This document shows, piece by piece, positions 1 to 9,263 of a DNA stretch of 34,658 bases. Origin of the DNA: Gammaproteobacteria bacterium (GTDB lineage: Bacteria; Pseudomonadota; Gammaproteobacteria; Arenicellales; JAJDZL01); assembly GCA_022823405.1 (NCBI GenBank), contig JAJDXD010000145.1:1-34658 (forward strand), read 5' to 3'. How positions within the stretch are numbered: the stretch's first letter is position 1; every line of letters starts with the position of its first letter. The notes under the pieces were generated by a model, which was not told where the DNA came from, ran no database searches, and saw only the letters and a program-made list of their open reading frames with translations. Made by a program: the position numbers and the translations under genes.

Positions 1-1983
1 TTTGTCTTATTTGGTTCGATCCTGGAAAAAACCGGTGCCGGAAATTATTTCATCAAAGTTGCGTTCGCACTACTGGGACACTTGAAGGGTGGTCCCGCCA
101 AGGCTGCTGTGATGGCATCTGCAATGAGCGGATTGTATTCCGGATCCTCGATTGCAAATACGGTTACGACGGGAACATTTACCATCCCCCTAATGAAGCG
201 AACTGGACTGACTCCCGAAAAGGCCGGGGCGGTTGAAGTCGCGTCTTCCACCAACGGACAGTTAACACCACCTGTGATGGGAGCTGCAGCGTTTTTGATC
301 GCTGAATTTACCGGTATCTCCTATACGGACATCATCAAACATGCCCTGGTCCCAGCACTGGTGTCCTATATCGCACTGGTTTATATCGTTCATCTTGAAG
401 CCCTGAAACTGAATCTCAAGGGACTACCGAAACCACCTTCATCGTTAACATTCATGCGCAAAATAATTGGATTCCTGGGCGGATTCATTGGCATTGCGAT
501 TCTCGGTCTGATTGTTTATTTCGGCATGGGTTGGATTAAGGTAGTTTTCCCATCCGCGGCTTTTTCGATCGTCATTGTTTTGTGTTCAGGGGTCTACCTC
601 TATCTGTTGTGGCTGTCTTCAAAACGACCAGATCTGGTCGTCGATGCACCCGACGCCCCAATTACCGAACTGCCTCGTGCCGGTGAAACTACAATCACCG
701 GACTCTATTACGTTATTCCAATCGTCATTCTGATCTGGTGTATTGTGCTTGAGCGGTTGTCGCCTGCGTTTTCGGCGTTTTGGGCGATGATTGCAATTAC
801 CGTCGTTGCATTGACTCAGCATCCTATCAAGGCGTTCTTCAGAAAGACAGGTGATTTCGGTGTTGAATTTCGCACGGGAGTAGTTGAATGGAAGGATGGT
901 ATGATTGCCGGATCATCCAACATGGTGGCAATTGCGGTTGCCACTGGCGCTGCTGGAATTATTGTTGGTACCATTTCATTGACCGGCGCTCATCAGGTCG
1001 TTGGTGAGTTTGTCGAATTTCTCTCTGGCGGAAGCCTGATTGCCATGCTGCTGCTGGTTGCGGTGATGAGTCTGATTCTGGGAATGGGATTACCGACCAC
1101 AGCAAATTACATTGTCGTGTCGTCATTGATGGCCCCGGTCATTCTGCTGTTAGGCGCACAGAATGGATTGGTTGTACCAGTAATTGCAGTGCACCTTTTT
1201 GTGTTTTACTTCGGAATTCTGGCGGACGATACACCACCGGTTGGGCTAGCGGCCTTTGCGGCTGCCGCCATCTCCAAAGGAGACCCGATCAAGACAGGAA
1301 TTCAGGGATTTGCATACGATATTCGCACTGCATTACTGCCGTTTCTGTTCATCTTTAATACCGACCTTTTGCTGATCGATGTATCGATTGGTAAGGCGTT
1401 CATTGTGTTTGTTGTGGCTGTCATCGCGATGATGCTTTTTGCTTCAGCGACACAGGGTTTCCTTCTCACGCGTAATCGGCTGTGGGAGTCAGCCGTACTT
1501 TTACTGGTTGCATTCACACTATTTCGTCCAGGATACTGGCTAGATCAGATTCACGAGCCGTTTGAAAAAGTTGAACCAACCAAAGTCTACCAGATTGTGG
1601 ATGACATTCCTCAGGACGGGGTGATGACGATTGTTGTGAGTGGGCCCGATTTTGACTCGGGTGAAATTACCAGTACTACAGTTCTAATTCCGCTTGGTAA
1701 TCTGCCGGAAGCAGAAAAACGGTTAGAGGCGGCCGGTTTGACTGTCATCTCAGAAGATGGGCAAATGAGAATTGACGAACCATTTGTTGGTACCGACCTG
1801 TTCATCAAAATAGGTGACTTGTTTGACTACTATGCAGACCAGCCGGTTGTCATCGATCACATTCAACAGCCTGCAGATCGTATGCCAAAAGAGGTGTTTT
1901 ACATACCTGCAATCGTAGTTCTAGCGGGTATTCTCCTGATTCAAAGACGACGAAAAAATCAGTTGGAAGCTGCTACCGCTTAA
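1..1983 (+). CDS. TRAP transporter fused permease (4TM/12TM, DUF3394 tail), 5' truncated
   Basis: This is the membrane permease of a tripartite ATP-independent periplasmic (TRAP) transporter. The reading frame is open from base 1, so the true start lies outside the window and the N-terminal 4TM part is missing. What remains is the DctM-like large permease: many hydrophobic segments and the family stretches GAVEVASSTNGQLTPPVMGA (near base 225) and LGMGLPTTANYIVVSS (near 1080). After the last permease helices comes a roughly 150-residue soluble C-terminal region (from about 1540) ending in one more helix and RRRKN, which matches the DUF3394 tail of such fused permeases. Fused permeases normally work with TAXI-type binding proteins, and that gene would lie upstream of the window. 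Its downstream neighbour is a 5-oxoprolinase, which suggests, by inference only, an amino-acid-like substrate such as glutamate or 5-oxoproline. The family call is firm; the substrate is unknown. Confidence 0.93.
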   Translation, partial: FVLFGSILEKTGAGNYFIKVAFALLGHLKGGPAKAAVMASAMSGLYSGSSIANTVTTGTFTIPLMKRTGLTPEKAGAVEVASSTNGQLTPPVMGAAAFLIAEFTGISYTDIIKHALVPALVSYIALVYIVHLEALKLNLKGLPKPPSSLTFMRKIIGFLGGFIGIAILGLIVYFGMGWIKVVFPSAAFSIVIVLCSGVYLYLLWLSSKRPDLVVDAPDAPITELPRAGETTITGLYYVIPIVILIWCIVLERLSPAFSAFWAMIAITVVALTQHPIKAFFRKTGDFGVEFRTGVVEWKDGMIAGSSNMVAIAVATGAAGIIVGTISLTGAHQVVGEFVEFLSGGSLIAMLLLVAVMSLILGMGLPTTANYIVVSSLMAPVILLLGAQNGLVVPVIAVHLFVFYFGILADDTPPVGLAAFAAAAISKGDPIKTGIQGFAYDIRTALLPFLFIFNTDLLLIDVSIGKAFIVFVVAVIAMMLFASATQGFLLTRNRLWESAVLLLVAFTLFRPGYWLDQIHEPFEKVEPTKVYQIVDDIPQDGVMTIVVSGPDFDSGEITSTTVLIPLGNLPEAEKRLEAAGLTVISEDGQMRIDEPFVGTDLFIKIGDLFDYYADQPVVIDHIQQPADRMPKEVFYIPAIVVLAGILLIQRRRKNQLEAATA

Positions 1984-2058
1984 CATCAGTTCCAACCTAT
2001 TTGTGATATGAATTTAAAGGTTTTTTCTATTATTTTCCTCTAATTTTAGACTTGCAAT

Positions 2059-2232
2059 ATGTCGTTCACGCATAGGCAACTGGAAAATTTCGTTTGGGTC
2101 GCGACGCTCAGCAACTTCCAAATGACGGCTGAACGACTCAACACAACTCAACGGGCGATCTCGATGTGAATCGCCGGTTTGGAAAACTAGTTACAAGTCA
2201 ATCTGTTCGAGCGAGACACTTGCGGGAGGTAG
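2059..2232 (+). pseudogene. LysR-family regulator, decayed N-terminal remnant
   Basis: An ATG at 2059 opens 36 codons that read as a typical LysR helix-turn-helix N-terminus (MSFTHRQLENFVWVA, then AERLNTTQRAISM). A TGA follows at 2167-2169. The same frame then continues the family pattern through IAGLEN, a TAG at 2188-2190, LQVNLFERD, and a TAG at 2230-2232. In intact LysR proteins these positions read roughly ISM-R-IAGLE-x-x-LGVxLFERD, so both early stops replace single codons of a conserved helix. Homology then fades. A weak similarity to the start of the effector domain may remain near 2400-2450 in the same frame. The gene would have been about 900 nt, but the 5-oxoprolinase begins at 2706, so the 3' half is also gone or overwritten. 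Its position suggests it once regulated this transporter/oxoprolinase locus. Confidence 0.8.
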
Positions 2233-2705
2233 TTCGTATTCCCGTTCAAGTCCACACCTAAGGAGGTGTCGCGAACTCCATCGGGAACACACTCTTTTTT
2301 ATTTTCACCGTCGACGGTGGTGGTTATATTCAGCACAGTGCGGGCAAAGTAGAACCGACCCACACAGCTCGCGGTTAACCCGCTACCCGCGGACCCGCCC
2401 GTAATATTAGTAGCCATTCCAGATATCGCTCTCTACCTTCCAAATTTAGCGAATGAATAGCAGTCGATCTAACCGACAACTTCGACCGGCCGGACGTTTT
2501 ACGTCACCTGTTTCCGAGTTGAGTTTGTCTTAAAATTCCCGATCGACGTTGCCATTCGCTAAGGATCCGTGGTAACTATCTCGTGTTCTGGCGTTTTTCT
2601 CTTCTAGGAGTGCTATGCTTTGGATCCAGTCCTGGGGCAGTTTCTGAAAAAGGTCCGCTGGGAATTCAGCTTTCAATTCCAGAATTGCGAGTGGAGCATT
2701 GAAAC
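2233..2705. other. Intergenic region between LysR remnant and 5-oxoprolinase
   Basis: I see no intact gene here. Short ORFs exist on both strands but none resembles a protein I know. The first 220 nt may be further degraded LysR sequence in the original frame, interrupted by stops. The end carries a plausible ribosome binding site for the next gene (GGAG at 2693-2696, 9 nt before the ATG). Confidence 0.5.
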
Positions 2706-5700
2706 ATGAAATGTGGTTGGCAATTCTGGATCGATCGAGGCGGCACATTCACGGATATTGTTGCACGTGATCCTGAGGGTAAGTTAAGTTCCCACAAGCT
2801 TCTTTCCGAGAATCCTGAGCGCTACAAGGATGCAGCTGTTCAGGGAATTAAAGAACTGTTAGGCCTCAAGTCAGCTGAGGCGATAGCGCTAGAAACAATC
2901 GACACTGTCAAAATTGGCACAACCGTCGCGACCAACGCATTGCTTGAGCGAAAGGGTGATCGTACATTGCTTCTAATCACCCAGGGATTGGGCGATTTGT
3001 TGAGGATCGGGTATCAGAACCGACCCAAAATTTTTGAACTGAACATCCAGCGTCCCGAACTGCTTTACGAACGTGTTGAGGAAATCTCGGAGCGTGTCAG
3101 TGCACAAGGCGAAGTCATCACCGGTCTCGATCTGAAAGGCGCACGCCATGTATTACAGAACGGGTACGATGATGGGATACGGTCGGTCGCGATTGCCTTT
3201 ATGCATGGGTATAAGTTCCCGGACCATGAAAGGCAGGTGGCCGTGATAGCCAAGGAGATCGGCTTCCACCAGATTGCCCTGAGCCACCAGGTCAGCCCCC
3301 TGATCAAAATTGTCGGACGCGGTGACACAACAGTTGTAGACGCGTATCTCTCTCCGATCCTAAGGCGCTATGTGCGGCAGGTAAACAAAGAACTGGGTAT
3401 CGAACGAGGTGGTTGCAAATCGCTGATGTTTATGCAGTCGAACGGTGGGTTGACTGACGCCTCCATGTTCCAGGGCAAGGATGCAATTCTTTCAGGACCA
3501 GCAGGCGGTGTAGTAGGAATGGTGCGTACCGCCGCTGCTGCGGGTTTCGATAAACTGATTGGCTTCGACATGGGCGGCACCTCGACTGACGTCTGTCACT
3601 ACGCTGGCGAGTATGAACGATCCTTTGATACTGAGATTGCCGGTGTACGGATGCGAGCCCCAATGATGAGTATTCACACGGTCGCCGCCGGCGGAGGTTC
3701 GGTATTGACGTACAACAATGGCCGAATGCAGGTGGGACCTGAAAGTGCCGGTGCCAATCCCGGCCCGGCCAGCTATCGAAGAGGTGGCCCGCTGACAGTA
3801 ACCGACTGCAACCTCCTGCTTGGTAAAATTCATCCGGCTCGGTTTCCCAGCGTCTTTGGTCCGAATGGGGACCTCCCGCTCGATGTGGACGTTGTGCGTA
3901 AGAAATTCGTCGAAATGGGAACCGAAATAGCTGCGGAAACCAACGAAGAAACCCGGGCGCCCGAGCAACTAGCCGGAGGATTTCTCCGAATTGCGGTCGA
4001 AAATATGGCGAACGCAATCAAGAAAATTTCAGTTCAGCGTGGCTACGATGTCACCGACTATACACTGAACTGCTTTGGAGGCGCTGGTGGTCAGCACGCC
4101 TGTCTTGTCGCTGACGCGCTCGGTATGGAATCCGTTTTCGTCCATCCATTCGCCGGGGTACTGTCAGCGTTCGGTATGGGACTGGCAGACATCCGGGCAA
4201 TGCGAGAATTTCAGTTGGCCGTTCCGATTGAGGAAGTCGCAGCTGCAGAGGCCAAGTTCGAAGCTCTCGACCGGGAGGCGCGCGCGGAAGTTGCCAATCA
4301 AGGCGTTCCCGAAGACGCAATCAGGGTGATTCGGGTTGCCCACATTCGTACCAGTGGATCGCACCAGACGCTCCCAGTCGCTTTCGATTCGGCAGACAAA
4401 CTGAGAAAGGGGTTTGAAGACGCACATCAGACAAGGTTTGGATTTGTACCTTCCGAGCCCAATTTGATTATCGACCTGATTACTTCGGAAGCAATTGGAG
4501 AAACTGAAACAGACACGCGGCCGAGCGGGCTGAGTGGTCCAACCGTGAAAGAATCAGTAACGACAACCAAGATGCATGTCGGCGAAAAATGGTGTGATGT
4601 CGATCTGGTTGACCGCCTTTCACTTTCCGTTGGAGATGTGGTTAAAGGGCCCGCAATCATCGTCGAACCAACCGGAACCAATGTTGTCGAAGAAGGATGG
4701 CACGCCGAAATCGTCAAAGACGGCAACCTTCTCATGCGTCGCGTCATGCCGCTTAATCGTAAGGAGGCGATCGGTACAAGGGCTGACCCTGTAATGCTTG
4801 AGGTCTTCAACAACCTTTTCATGTCGATCGCAGAGCAGATGGGTGCAACACTTGCCAACACTGCCTATTCCGTGAACATTAAGGAACGATTGGATTTCTC
4901 CTGCGCAATATTTAATGCGAATGGATATCTCGTGGCCAACGCACCGCACGTACCCGTGCATCTGGGCTCGATGAGCGATAGCGTCCGTTCGATACTCGAA
5001 GCCAACTCCGGAGCAATCGAACCCGGCGATGTCTTCATGATGAACAACCCTTTTGACGGTGGCACCCATCTACCTGACATCACAGTGATCACACCGGTCT
5101 TCGACGAGGCTGGCGAGCGCATCATCTTTGCTGTCGCGTCACGCGGACACCACGCTGATATTGGGGGCAAGACACCCGGTTCAGCGCCGCCGGACAGCTC
5201 CCACATTGAGGAGGAAGGCGTGTTCATCGACAACTTCCTTTTGGTGTCGCAGGGTACGCTGAGAGAGCGCGAAACGCGCGATCTTCTGGCATCGGGCAAA
5301 TTTCCATGTCGCAATATTGATCAGAACATGGCTGACCTCGTGGCACAGATAGCAGCGAACTCAACCGGTGTGAACGAGTTGCAGAAAATGGTGGCTCAGT
5401 TCAGCATCGATGTTGTACATTCCTATATGGGACATGTACAAGACAATGCTGAGGAGGCCGTACGACGTGTTCTCGATGTGCTGAAAGATTCCGAGTTCGA
5501 GTACCTGCTCGATTCCGGTGCGAAAATTTGTGTGAAAATCAGCATCGACAAGGAGCATCGTGCTGCTACCGTCGATTTTACGGGCACGTCACCACAAAAT
5601 GCAGAGAACTACAATGCCCCCCTTTCAATCTGCCGGGCTGCGGTTCTTTACGTGTTTCGAACACTAGTCGGTTCAGACATTCCGATGAACGAGGGATGTC

Positions 5701-6311
5701 TGAAACCCATCAAAATTGTAGTCCCTGAGAATACGATGATTAGTCCATCCTATCCCGCGGCAGTCATTGCGGGAAACACGGAGGTTTCACAGGCAATCAC
5801 TGAGACACTGTATGGCGCGCTCGGTGTGCTTGCCGGGTCGCAGGGAACGATGAACAATTTCATTTACGGCAATGATGTTCATCAGAATTACGAGACCATC
5901 TGCGGTGGGGCGGGGGCTGGCGACGGATTTAATGGAGCCAGTGCAGTGCATACGCATATGACCAACACCAGAATGACAGACCCCGAAGTGCTTGAGAGCC
6001 GATATCCCGTGCGTGTCGAAGAGTTCTCCATCCGCAAAGGGTCTGGCGGTGACGGCAAGTACTGTGGGGGCGACGGAGTCGTTCGCAAGCTTCGATTTCT
6101 GGAATCGATGACCGCTACCGTTCTCACCTCTCATCGCGAGACCCGGCCATTCGGGGTCAATGGCGGTGGCTTGGGAAAAACTGGAGAGAACTCCGTGGCC
6201 CGCGCCGACGGCACTACCGAAAGTCTCGCTGGAAATGATTCGCGGAAAATGGAGGTTGGAGATGTTTTTGTAATGAAGACTCCTGGCGGAGGTGGCTACG
6301 GATCATGTTGA
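2706..6311 (+). CDS. oplA: 5-oxoprolinase (ATP-hydrolysing), fused HyuA-HyuB type
   Basis: Hydrolyses 5-oxo-L-proline (pyroglutamate) to L-glutamate with ATP in the cytoplasm, part of glutathione salvage and pyroglutamate use. The 1201-residue length fits the single-chain bacterial and eukaryotic enzyme. The HyuA-like ATPase half comes first: [16 protein letters not shown] near residue 7, [16 protein letters not shown] near 80, and [14 protein letters not shown] near 287, all actin-fold phosphate-binding loops. The HyuB half starts around residue 690 ([20 protein letters not shown]) and contains the conserved EGVFIDNF region. It ends with a glycine-rich tail, KTPGGGGYG, usual for the family. 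The ATG at 2706 is supported by GGAG at 2693-2696 and by the FWIDRGGT motif so close to the start. Related hydantoinases and acetone carboxylases are usually split into separate subunits, which makes 5-oxoprolinase the best call, though the substrate has not been shown. Confidence 0.93.
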   Translation: MKCGWQFWIDRGGTFTDIVARDPEGKLSSHKLLSENPERYKDAAVQGIKELLGLKSAEAIALETIDTVKIGTTVATNALLERKGDRTLLLITQGLGDLLRIGYQNRPKIFELNIQRPELLYERVEEISERVSAQGEVITGLDLKGARHVLQNGYDDGIRSVAIAFMHGYKFPDHERQVAVIAKEIGFHQIALSHQVSPLIKIVGRGDTTVVDAYLSPILRRYVRQVNKELGIERGGCKSLMFMQSNGGLTDASMFQGKDAILSGPAGGVVGMVRTAAAAGFDKLIGFDMGGTSTDVCHYAGEYERSFDTEIAGVRMRAPMMSIHTVAAGGGSVLTYNNGRMQVGPESAGANPGPASYRRGGPLTVTDCNLLLGKIHPARFPSVFGPNGDLPLDVDVVRKKFVEMGTEIAAETNEETRAPEQLAGGFLRIAVENMANAIKKISVQRGYDVTDYTLNCFGGAGGQHACLVADALGMESVFVHPFAGVLSAFGMGLADIRAMREFQLAVPIEEVAAAEAKFEALDREARAEVANQGVPEDAIRVIRVAHIRTSGSHQTLPVAFDSADKLRKGFEDAHQTRFGFVPSEPNLIIDLITSEAIGETETDTRPSGLSGPTVKESVTTTKMHVGEKWCDVDLVDRLSLSVGDVVKGPAIIVEPTGTNVVEEGWHAEIVKDGNLLMRRVMPLNRKEAIGTRADPVMLEVFNNLFMSIAEQMGATLANTAYSVNIKERLDFSCAIFNANGYLVANAPHVPVHLGSMSDSVRSILEANSGAIEPGDVFMMNNPFDGGTHLPDITVITPVFDEAGERIIFAVASRGHHADIGGKTPGSAPPDSSHIEEEGVFIDNFLLVSQGTLRERETRDLLASGKFPCRNIDQNMADLVAQIAANSTGVNELQKMVAQFSIDVVHSYMGHVQDNAEEAVRRVLDVLKDSEFEYLLDSGAKICVKISIDKEHRAATVDFTGTSPQNAENYNAPLSICRAAVLYVFRTLVGSDIPMNEGCLKPIKIVVPENTMISPSYPAAVIAGNTEVSQAITETLYGALGVLAGSQGTMNNFIYGNDVHQNYETICGGAGAGDGFNGASAVHTHMTNTRMTDPEVLESRYPVRVEEFSIRKGSGGDGKYCGGDGVVRKLRFLESMTATVLTSHRETRPFGVNGGGLGKTGENSVARADGTTESLAGNDSRKMEVGDVFVMKTPGGGGYGSC

Positions 6312-6650
6312 AACGCCAAATCAGGCCGAAATTATGGTCAAGAGTCGGTGAATCCCAGCCCCTGCATCTGAATCCTACCGGAATAGTCCCAGTTGTCATA
6401 GAACACTAGCAAGATTTTTCGTTTCAAGCGTATAAACCTAGTTATTTCCAAATATCAAAACTGTTCGATATTCTTTTCATTTTTCTGTGTGTGAAGTTTT
6501 GTGCTCAGTAAATGGTATTCGCAGCCAACAATCTTAAGGAAATTAGGTAATTCGAGGGGTTGAAATCGGTCAAATGAAACAGAATTTAACGCAGTTCAGC
6601 GTAGTGATTGATTACGGTAATGGTAGAAACATTGCATTTGTGGAATTCAA
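6312..6650. other. Intergenic, no recognised feature
   Basis: AT-rich spacer between two genes that converge here (5-oxoprolinase on plus, RES toxin on minus). I find no intact ORF, no clear hairpin followed by a T-run, and no repeat. The 5-oxoprolinase therefore has no obvious intrinsic terminator. Confidence 0.5.
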
Positions 6651-7334
6651 TCATTTGAGGAATTCGCGCTTTTCATATACGGTAGTAATTGTTTGACCAT
6701 CCCAAACATAGCACAGATGACGCTCTTGGCGTACATTGGAGAGCAGCGATGGTCGAAATACAGCTGCACATTCACCCCCGATTTGGCGAACGCTATCATA
6801 AACAATGCCGTTTGAACCGGCTTTACGCAGGTTCACTCCATAGTTCTGGGCCGCGGTGTAATCATTTTCGTCATAAACAAGCGGCAACTCCTTTTTTTTG
6901 CCGCGTAAGTCATGCAATTCACCAAACAGGTCAATGCAGTAGACTCGCATATCGAGTTCTACACTAGGCTGATTTGTACTGAGCATGAAGCGTCCACGAT
7001 GGTAGCAGGTCTCCTTAATTGCGGTTTCGAGACTGCTAGCGCAGTAAAGCACTCCAAATAGTCCGTTGGAAAATCGACTGCCACTTGGGTTTGGGTGTGT
7101 GAACGGTGCCATTATCACACTGGTTCCCGGCCCGCTCACGCGATCTTGTGGCAATACCAGGTTGAGGTCACCGGCCTTCTCGTGGAGTCTTGGATTTGTC
7201 AATGCATCTAATGCAAAAACTGCCTCTAGGTCTCTAGAATCGGTAACCCGTTCAAATAGCTGAATGGGTGGAAACCGACTGGGAATAATGCGCCAACTTG
7301 GATTCCATGAAATGGGAACCACTTGGGAAATCAA
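6651..7334 (-). CDS. RES-domain toxin (NAD+-degrading family)
   Basis: This is the toxin half of a type II toxin-antitoxin pair. Characterised RES toxins (MbcT, ParT and relatives) destroy or modify via NAD+: several phosphorolyse or hydrolyse it, and ParT ADP-ribosylates Prs. The 227-residue protein shows the RES signature in order: SRFSNGLFGVLYCASSLETA (arginine, tyrosine), then IKET (glutamate), and later NGIVYDSVRQIGGECAAVF (serine). It starts with TTG at 7334, and this TTGA overlaps the TGA of the antitoxin gene upstream by 4 nt, so translation is probably coupled. A GTG a few codons in is an alternative start. The toxin following the antitoxin is the usual order for this class. It could act on the chromosomal Prs encoded in this same window, as reported for ParT, but that is speculation. 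Confidence 0.88.
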   Translation of the reverse strand: MISQVVPISWNPSWRIIPSRFPPIQLFERVTDSRDLEAVFALDALTNPRLHEKAGDLNLVLPQDRVSGPGTSVIMAPFTHPNPSGSRFSNGLFGVLYCASSLETAIKETCYHRGRFMLSTNQPSVELDMRVYCIDLFGELHDLRGKKKELPLVYDENDYTAAQNYGVNLRKAGSNGIVYDSVRQIGGECAAVFRPSLLSNVRQERHLCYVWDGQTITTVYEKREFLK

Positions 7335-7735
7335 GCCCAGCCCCCACGCTCCGCATCAAGATACTGACGCACGATGTATAGATCTGCCACCCGTCCTGAC
7401 ATCATCAGATCAAGTGCTGATCGCCCATCAAATAATGGTGCGGAGTTGGGTAGTTTTACCCATTCATCAGCAAGTTTCTCGTCTGGCAGTAATATCTGAA
7501 GAGATTTGTAGATTCCAACAATATAAGAAATGCGCTCCAGTGTGTCTCTCGACAGAACCACATCAGTATTTTTTTTCCACTTAAAGTATGTTGACCTTGC
7601 ACTGATTCCGAGTAGAATCATCTGTTCATCATTTGACAGATTCCAGAGTTGCGCTATTCGAAAAAATGTTCGTAAAGCCGGACCCGACAAACTTTCACGG
7701 TCGATGTTCACTGGTGTGGATTGTTTCAAATTCAT
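7331..7735 (-). CDS. Xre/MbcA/ParS-type antitoxin
   Basis: Neutralises the RES toxin encoded immediately downstream and probably represses the pair's promoter. The 134-residue protein has an N-terminal helical Xre-like DNA-binding half (LWNLSNDEQMILLGISARST, then YFKWKK and LSRDTLERISYIVGIYKSL). It is followed by the C-terminal MbcA/ParS toxin-binding domain with the conserved pattern PNSAPLFDGRSALDLMMSG and DLYIVRQYLDAERGGW. Size and order match this family. The start ATG (7735) is the first in frame. The gene overlaps the toxin by 4 nt. The region is noticeably AT-richer than the neighbouring housekeeping genes, as is common for mobile TA pairs. Confidence 0.88.
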   Translation of the reverse strand: MNLKQSTPVNIDRESLSGPALRTFFRIAQLWNLSNDEQMILLGISARSTYFKWKKNTDVVLSRDTLERISYIVGIYKSLQILLPDEKLADEWVKLPNSAPLFDGRSALDLMMSGRVADLYIVRQYLDAERGGWA

Positions 7736-7769
7736 ACAATAAATTCATATATGGACAAAACTACTAGTT

Positions 7770-7787
7770 GAGTCCAATTATAGACTC
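7770..7787 (-). promoter_or_regulatory. Putative promoter/operator of the RES TA pair
   Basis: On the minus strand a perfect TATAAT (7776-7781) sits inside an inverted repeat, GAGTC-8 nt-GACTC (7770-7774 and 7783-7787), about 35 nt upstream of the antitoxin ATG. A repressor bound to this repeat would cover the -10 box, which is the expected design for an autoregulated antitoxin promoter. I could not find a good -35 at 17 nt spacing. Confidence 0.5.
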
Positions 7788-8095
7788 TATCACACTGACC
7801 GTTTCTTCCTTTGAGCTACGAGTTCAACACATCAGTCTTACCAGTATCCCCAATCGACACTAGAGGGCAACAGGTGGTGTAATCATTTCGTTAATTGGGT
7901 TTCTGATATGGTCTTTCTGTGATGCTCACAACATAAAATTAGAGCCTGTTGGCTTGTACTTCCGGCAGGATTCTCCGTTGAATTGTCGTCAGTACTGCCT
8001 TTTTATCTGTACTACAGACACGATTAGGCTACAGGCAGTTCAGTCTGAATGTGACACAATTGAAATTTCATGAGACGCACAGTTTTTGTAAAGGG
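7788..8095. other. Intergenic, divergent upstream region
   Basis: Spacer between the divergently transcribed TA pair and the PLP-enzyme gene. It must hold the promoter for the latter, but I cannot place it with confidence. No ORF or RNA gene is recognised. Confidence 0.4.
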
Positions 8096-8138
8096 GTTTG
8101 GTAAATTGCCAAACGTTGGCAGCGTTTTCTTTGAAAAC
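8096..8138 (+). promoter_or_regulatory. Two consecutive small inverted repeats upstream of the PLP enzyme gene
   Basis: GTTTGG-7 nt-CCAAAC at 8096-8114 is followed 9 nt later by GTTTTC-3 nt-GAAAAC at 8124-8138, ending 69 nt before the start codon. Each has six perfect pairs. They could be RNA hairpins in the leader or operator half-sites. Neither is followed by a T-run, so they are not a standard terminator. Confidence 0.35.
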
Positions 8139-8207
8139 ACTGTTGTCTGTTGAATTCGATTGGAGCAGTTTTGCCTGAAAGCGGAATTTAATTGAAAGGA
8201 AGTTAAG

Positions 8208-9254
8208 TTGAATCAAGAATTTGACGGTCAAGGACTTGGCCTTTTTTCGAAATATCCCCGTGTATCGGTGTTTGATCATCCGACACAGATTGAGTACATG
8301 AAAAACCTGTCCGAGTGGTCAGGCAATTCGCAACTCTACGTTAAACGAGATGACTGCAACAATCTCGCATTCGGCGGAAATAAAGTCAGGCAGGTTGAAT
8401 ACTACTTTGGTGATGCCAAGGCGCAAGGGGCAAATACCGTTATGATTACAGGCGCTGTCCAGTCGAATTTTGTCCGCATCACTGCCGCGCTCGCCGCAAA
8501 ATTAGGGATGAAGTGTCACATTCAACTTGAATCACGGGTGGCAAATAATTCCTCACATTACCATTCTTCCGGCAACGTTTTGTTGGACCGACTGTTCGGT
8601 GCGCAACTACATTACTATGATGAAGGAGAGGATGAGTTTGGTGCTGATGCAAGGCTTCGTGAGATCGCTGAGGATCTAAAGGTCTCAGGGCTCAAACCCT
8701 ATATTATTCCCTTGGCGCCTGGGCATAAGCCACTAGGCGCTTTGGGTTACGTTCGTGCAGCAATTGAACTGAAAGAGCAACTGTCGCAGCGAAATTTGGA
8801 ATTTGATGAAATTTACGTCGCTTCTGGCAGTGGCAACACTCACGCAGGCTTACTGTTCGGACTTCGAGCAATAGGAGTACCCGTCAAGGTAGTCGGAGTC
8901 TGCGTTCGTCGGGAAAGGGATCTGCAATGGGAGCGGATTAGAGTAAGGTGCCACGAAATAGCAAGTCTGCTACAAGTGAAACCTTCAGTTGAAGATGATG
9001 ACATCGTTGTTTCAGACGAACAATATTTTCCGGGATACGGCGAAGCAAATTCTGAGGTATGGGATGGGATTTTTCTCGCCGCACGCGAAGAAGCGTTGAT
9101 TTTGGACCCAACCTATTCGGGGAAGTCGATGGCTGCTTTCCTGAAGCGTGCCAGGTCTGAAGATTCGCCTCGGAACTTACTGTTCATTCATACAGGCGGG
9201 ACCCCTGGAATATATGGATATCAGGATCAGTTCGAACGGAAACTGTCCGCCTGA
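8208..9254 (+). CDS. PLP-dependent D-cysteine desulfhydrase / cysteate sulfo-lyase family enzyme
   Basis: A fold-type II PLP enzyme of the ACC deaminase / D-cysteine desulfhydrase family. Members release ammonia plus sulfide, sulfite or 2-oxobutyrate from small amino acids in the cytoplasm. The PLP lysine is Lys59 in FGGNKVRQVEYY. The motif after it reads TGAVQSNFVR (Ser86, Asn87) and the phosphate-binding region is VASGSGNTHAGL. The C-terminal HTGGTPGIYGYQDQF corresponds to the family's HTGG-x-PGLFGY. The residue after QSN is phenylalanine, where desulfhydrases and cysteate lyase as I recall them have histidine, so the substrate may differ. The start is TTG at 8208, supported by AAGGAAG a few bases upstream; the first ATG is 30 codons in and would cut the fold. 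It runs convergently into lspA with only 9 nt between. The exact substrate cannot be decided from sequence alone. Confidence 0.85.
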   Translation: MNQEFDGQGLGLFSKYPRVSVFDHPTQIEYMKNLSEWSGNSQLYVKRDDCNNLAFGGNKVRQVEYYFGDAKAQGANTVMITGAVQSNFVRITAALAAKLGMKCHIQLESRVANNSSHYHSSGNVLLDRLFGAQLHYYDEGEDEFGADARLREIAEDLKVSGLKPYIIPLAPGHKPLGALGYVRAAIELKEQLSQRNLEFDEIYVASGSGNTHAGLLFGLRAIGVPVKVVGVCVRRERDLQWERIRVRCHEIASLLQVKPSVEDDDIVVSDEQYFPGYGEANSEVWDGIFLAAREEALILDPTYSGKSMAAFLKRARSEDSPRNLLFIHTGGTPGIYGYQDQFERKLSA

Positions 9255-9263
9255 TGCAGAAAT

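Noticed and set aside
2530..2748. 72-residue minus-strand ORF across the 5-oxoprolinase start
   Set aside because: It covers the start of a firm gene, has no recognised motif and no good ribosome binding site.
3430..4021. Several minus-strand open frames inside the 5-oxoprolinase gene
   Set aside because: They are antisense shadows of a conserved coding frame, overlap each other and show no protein likeness.
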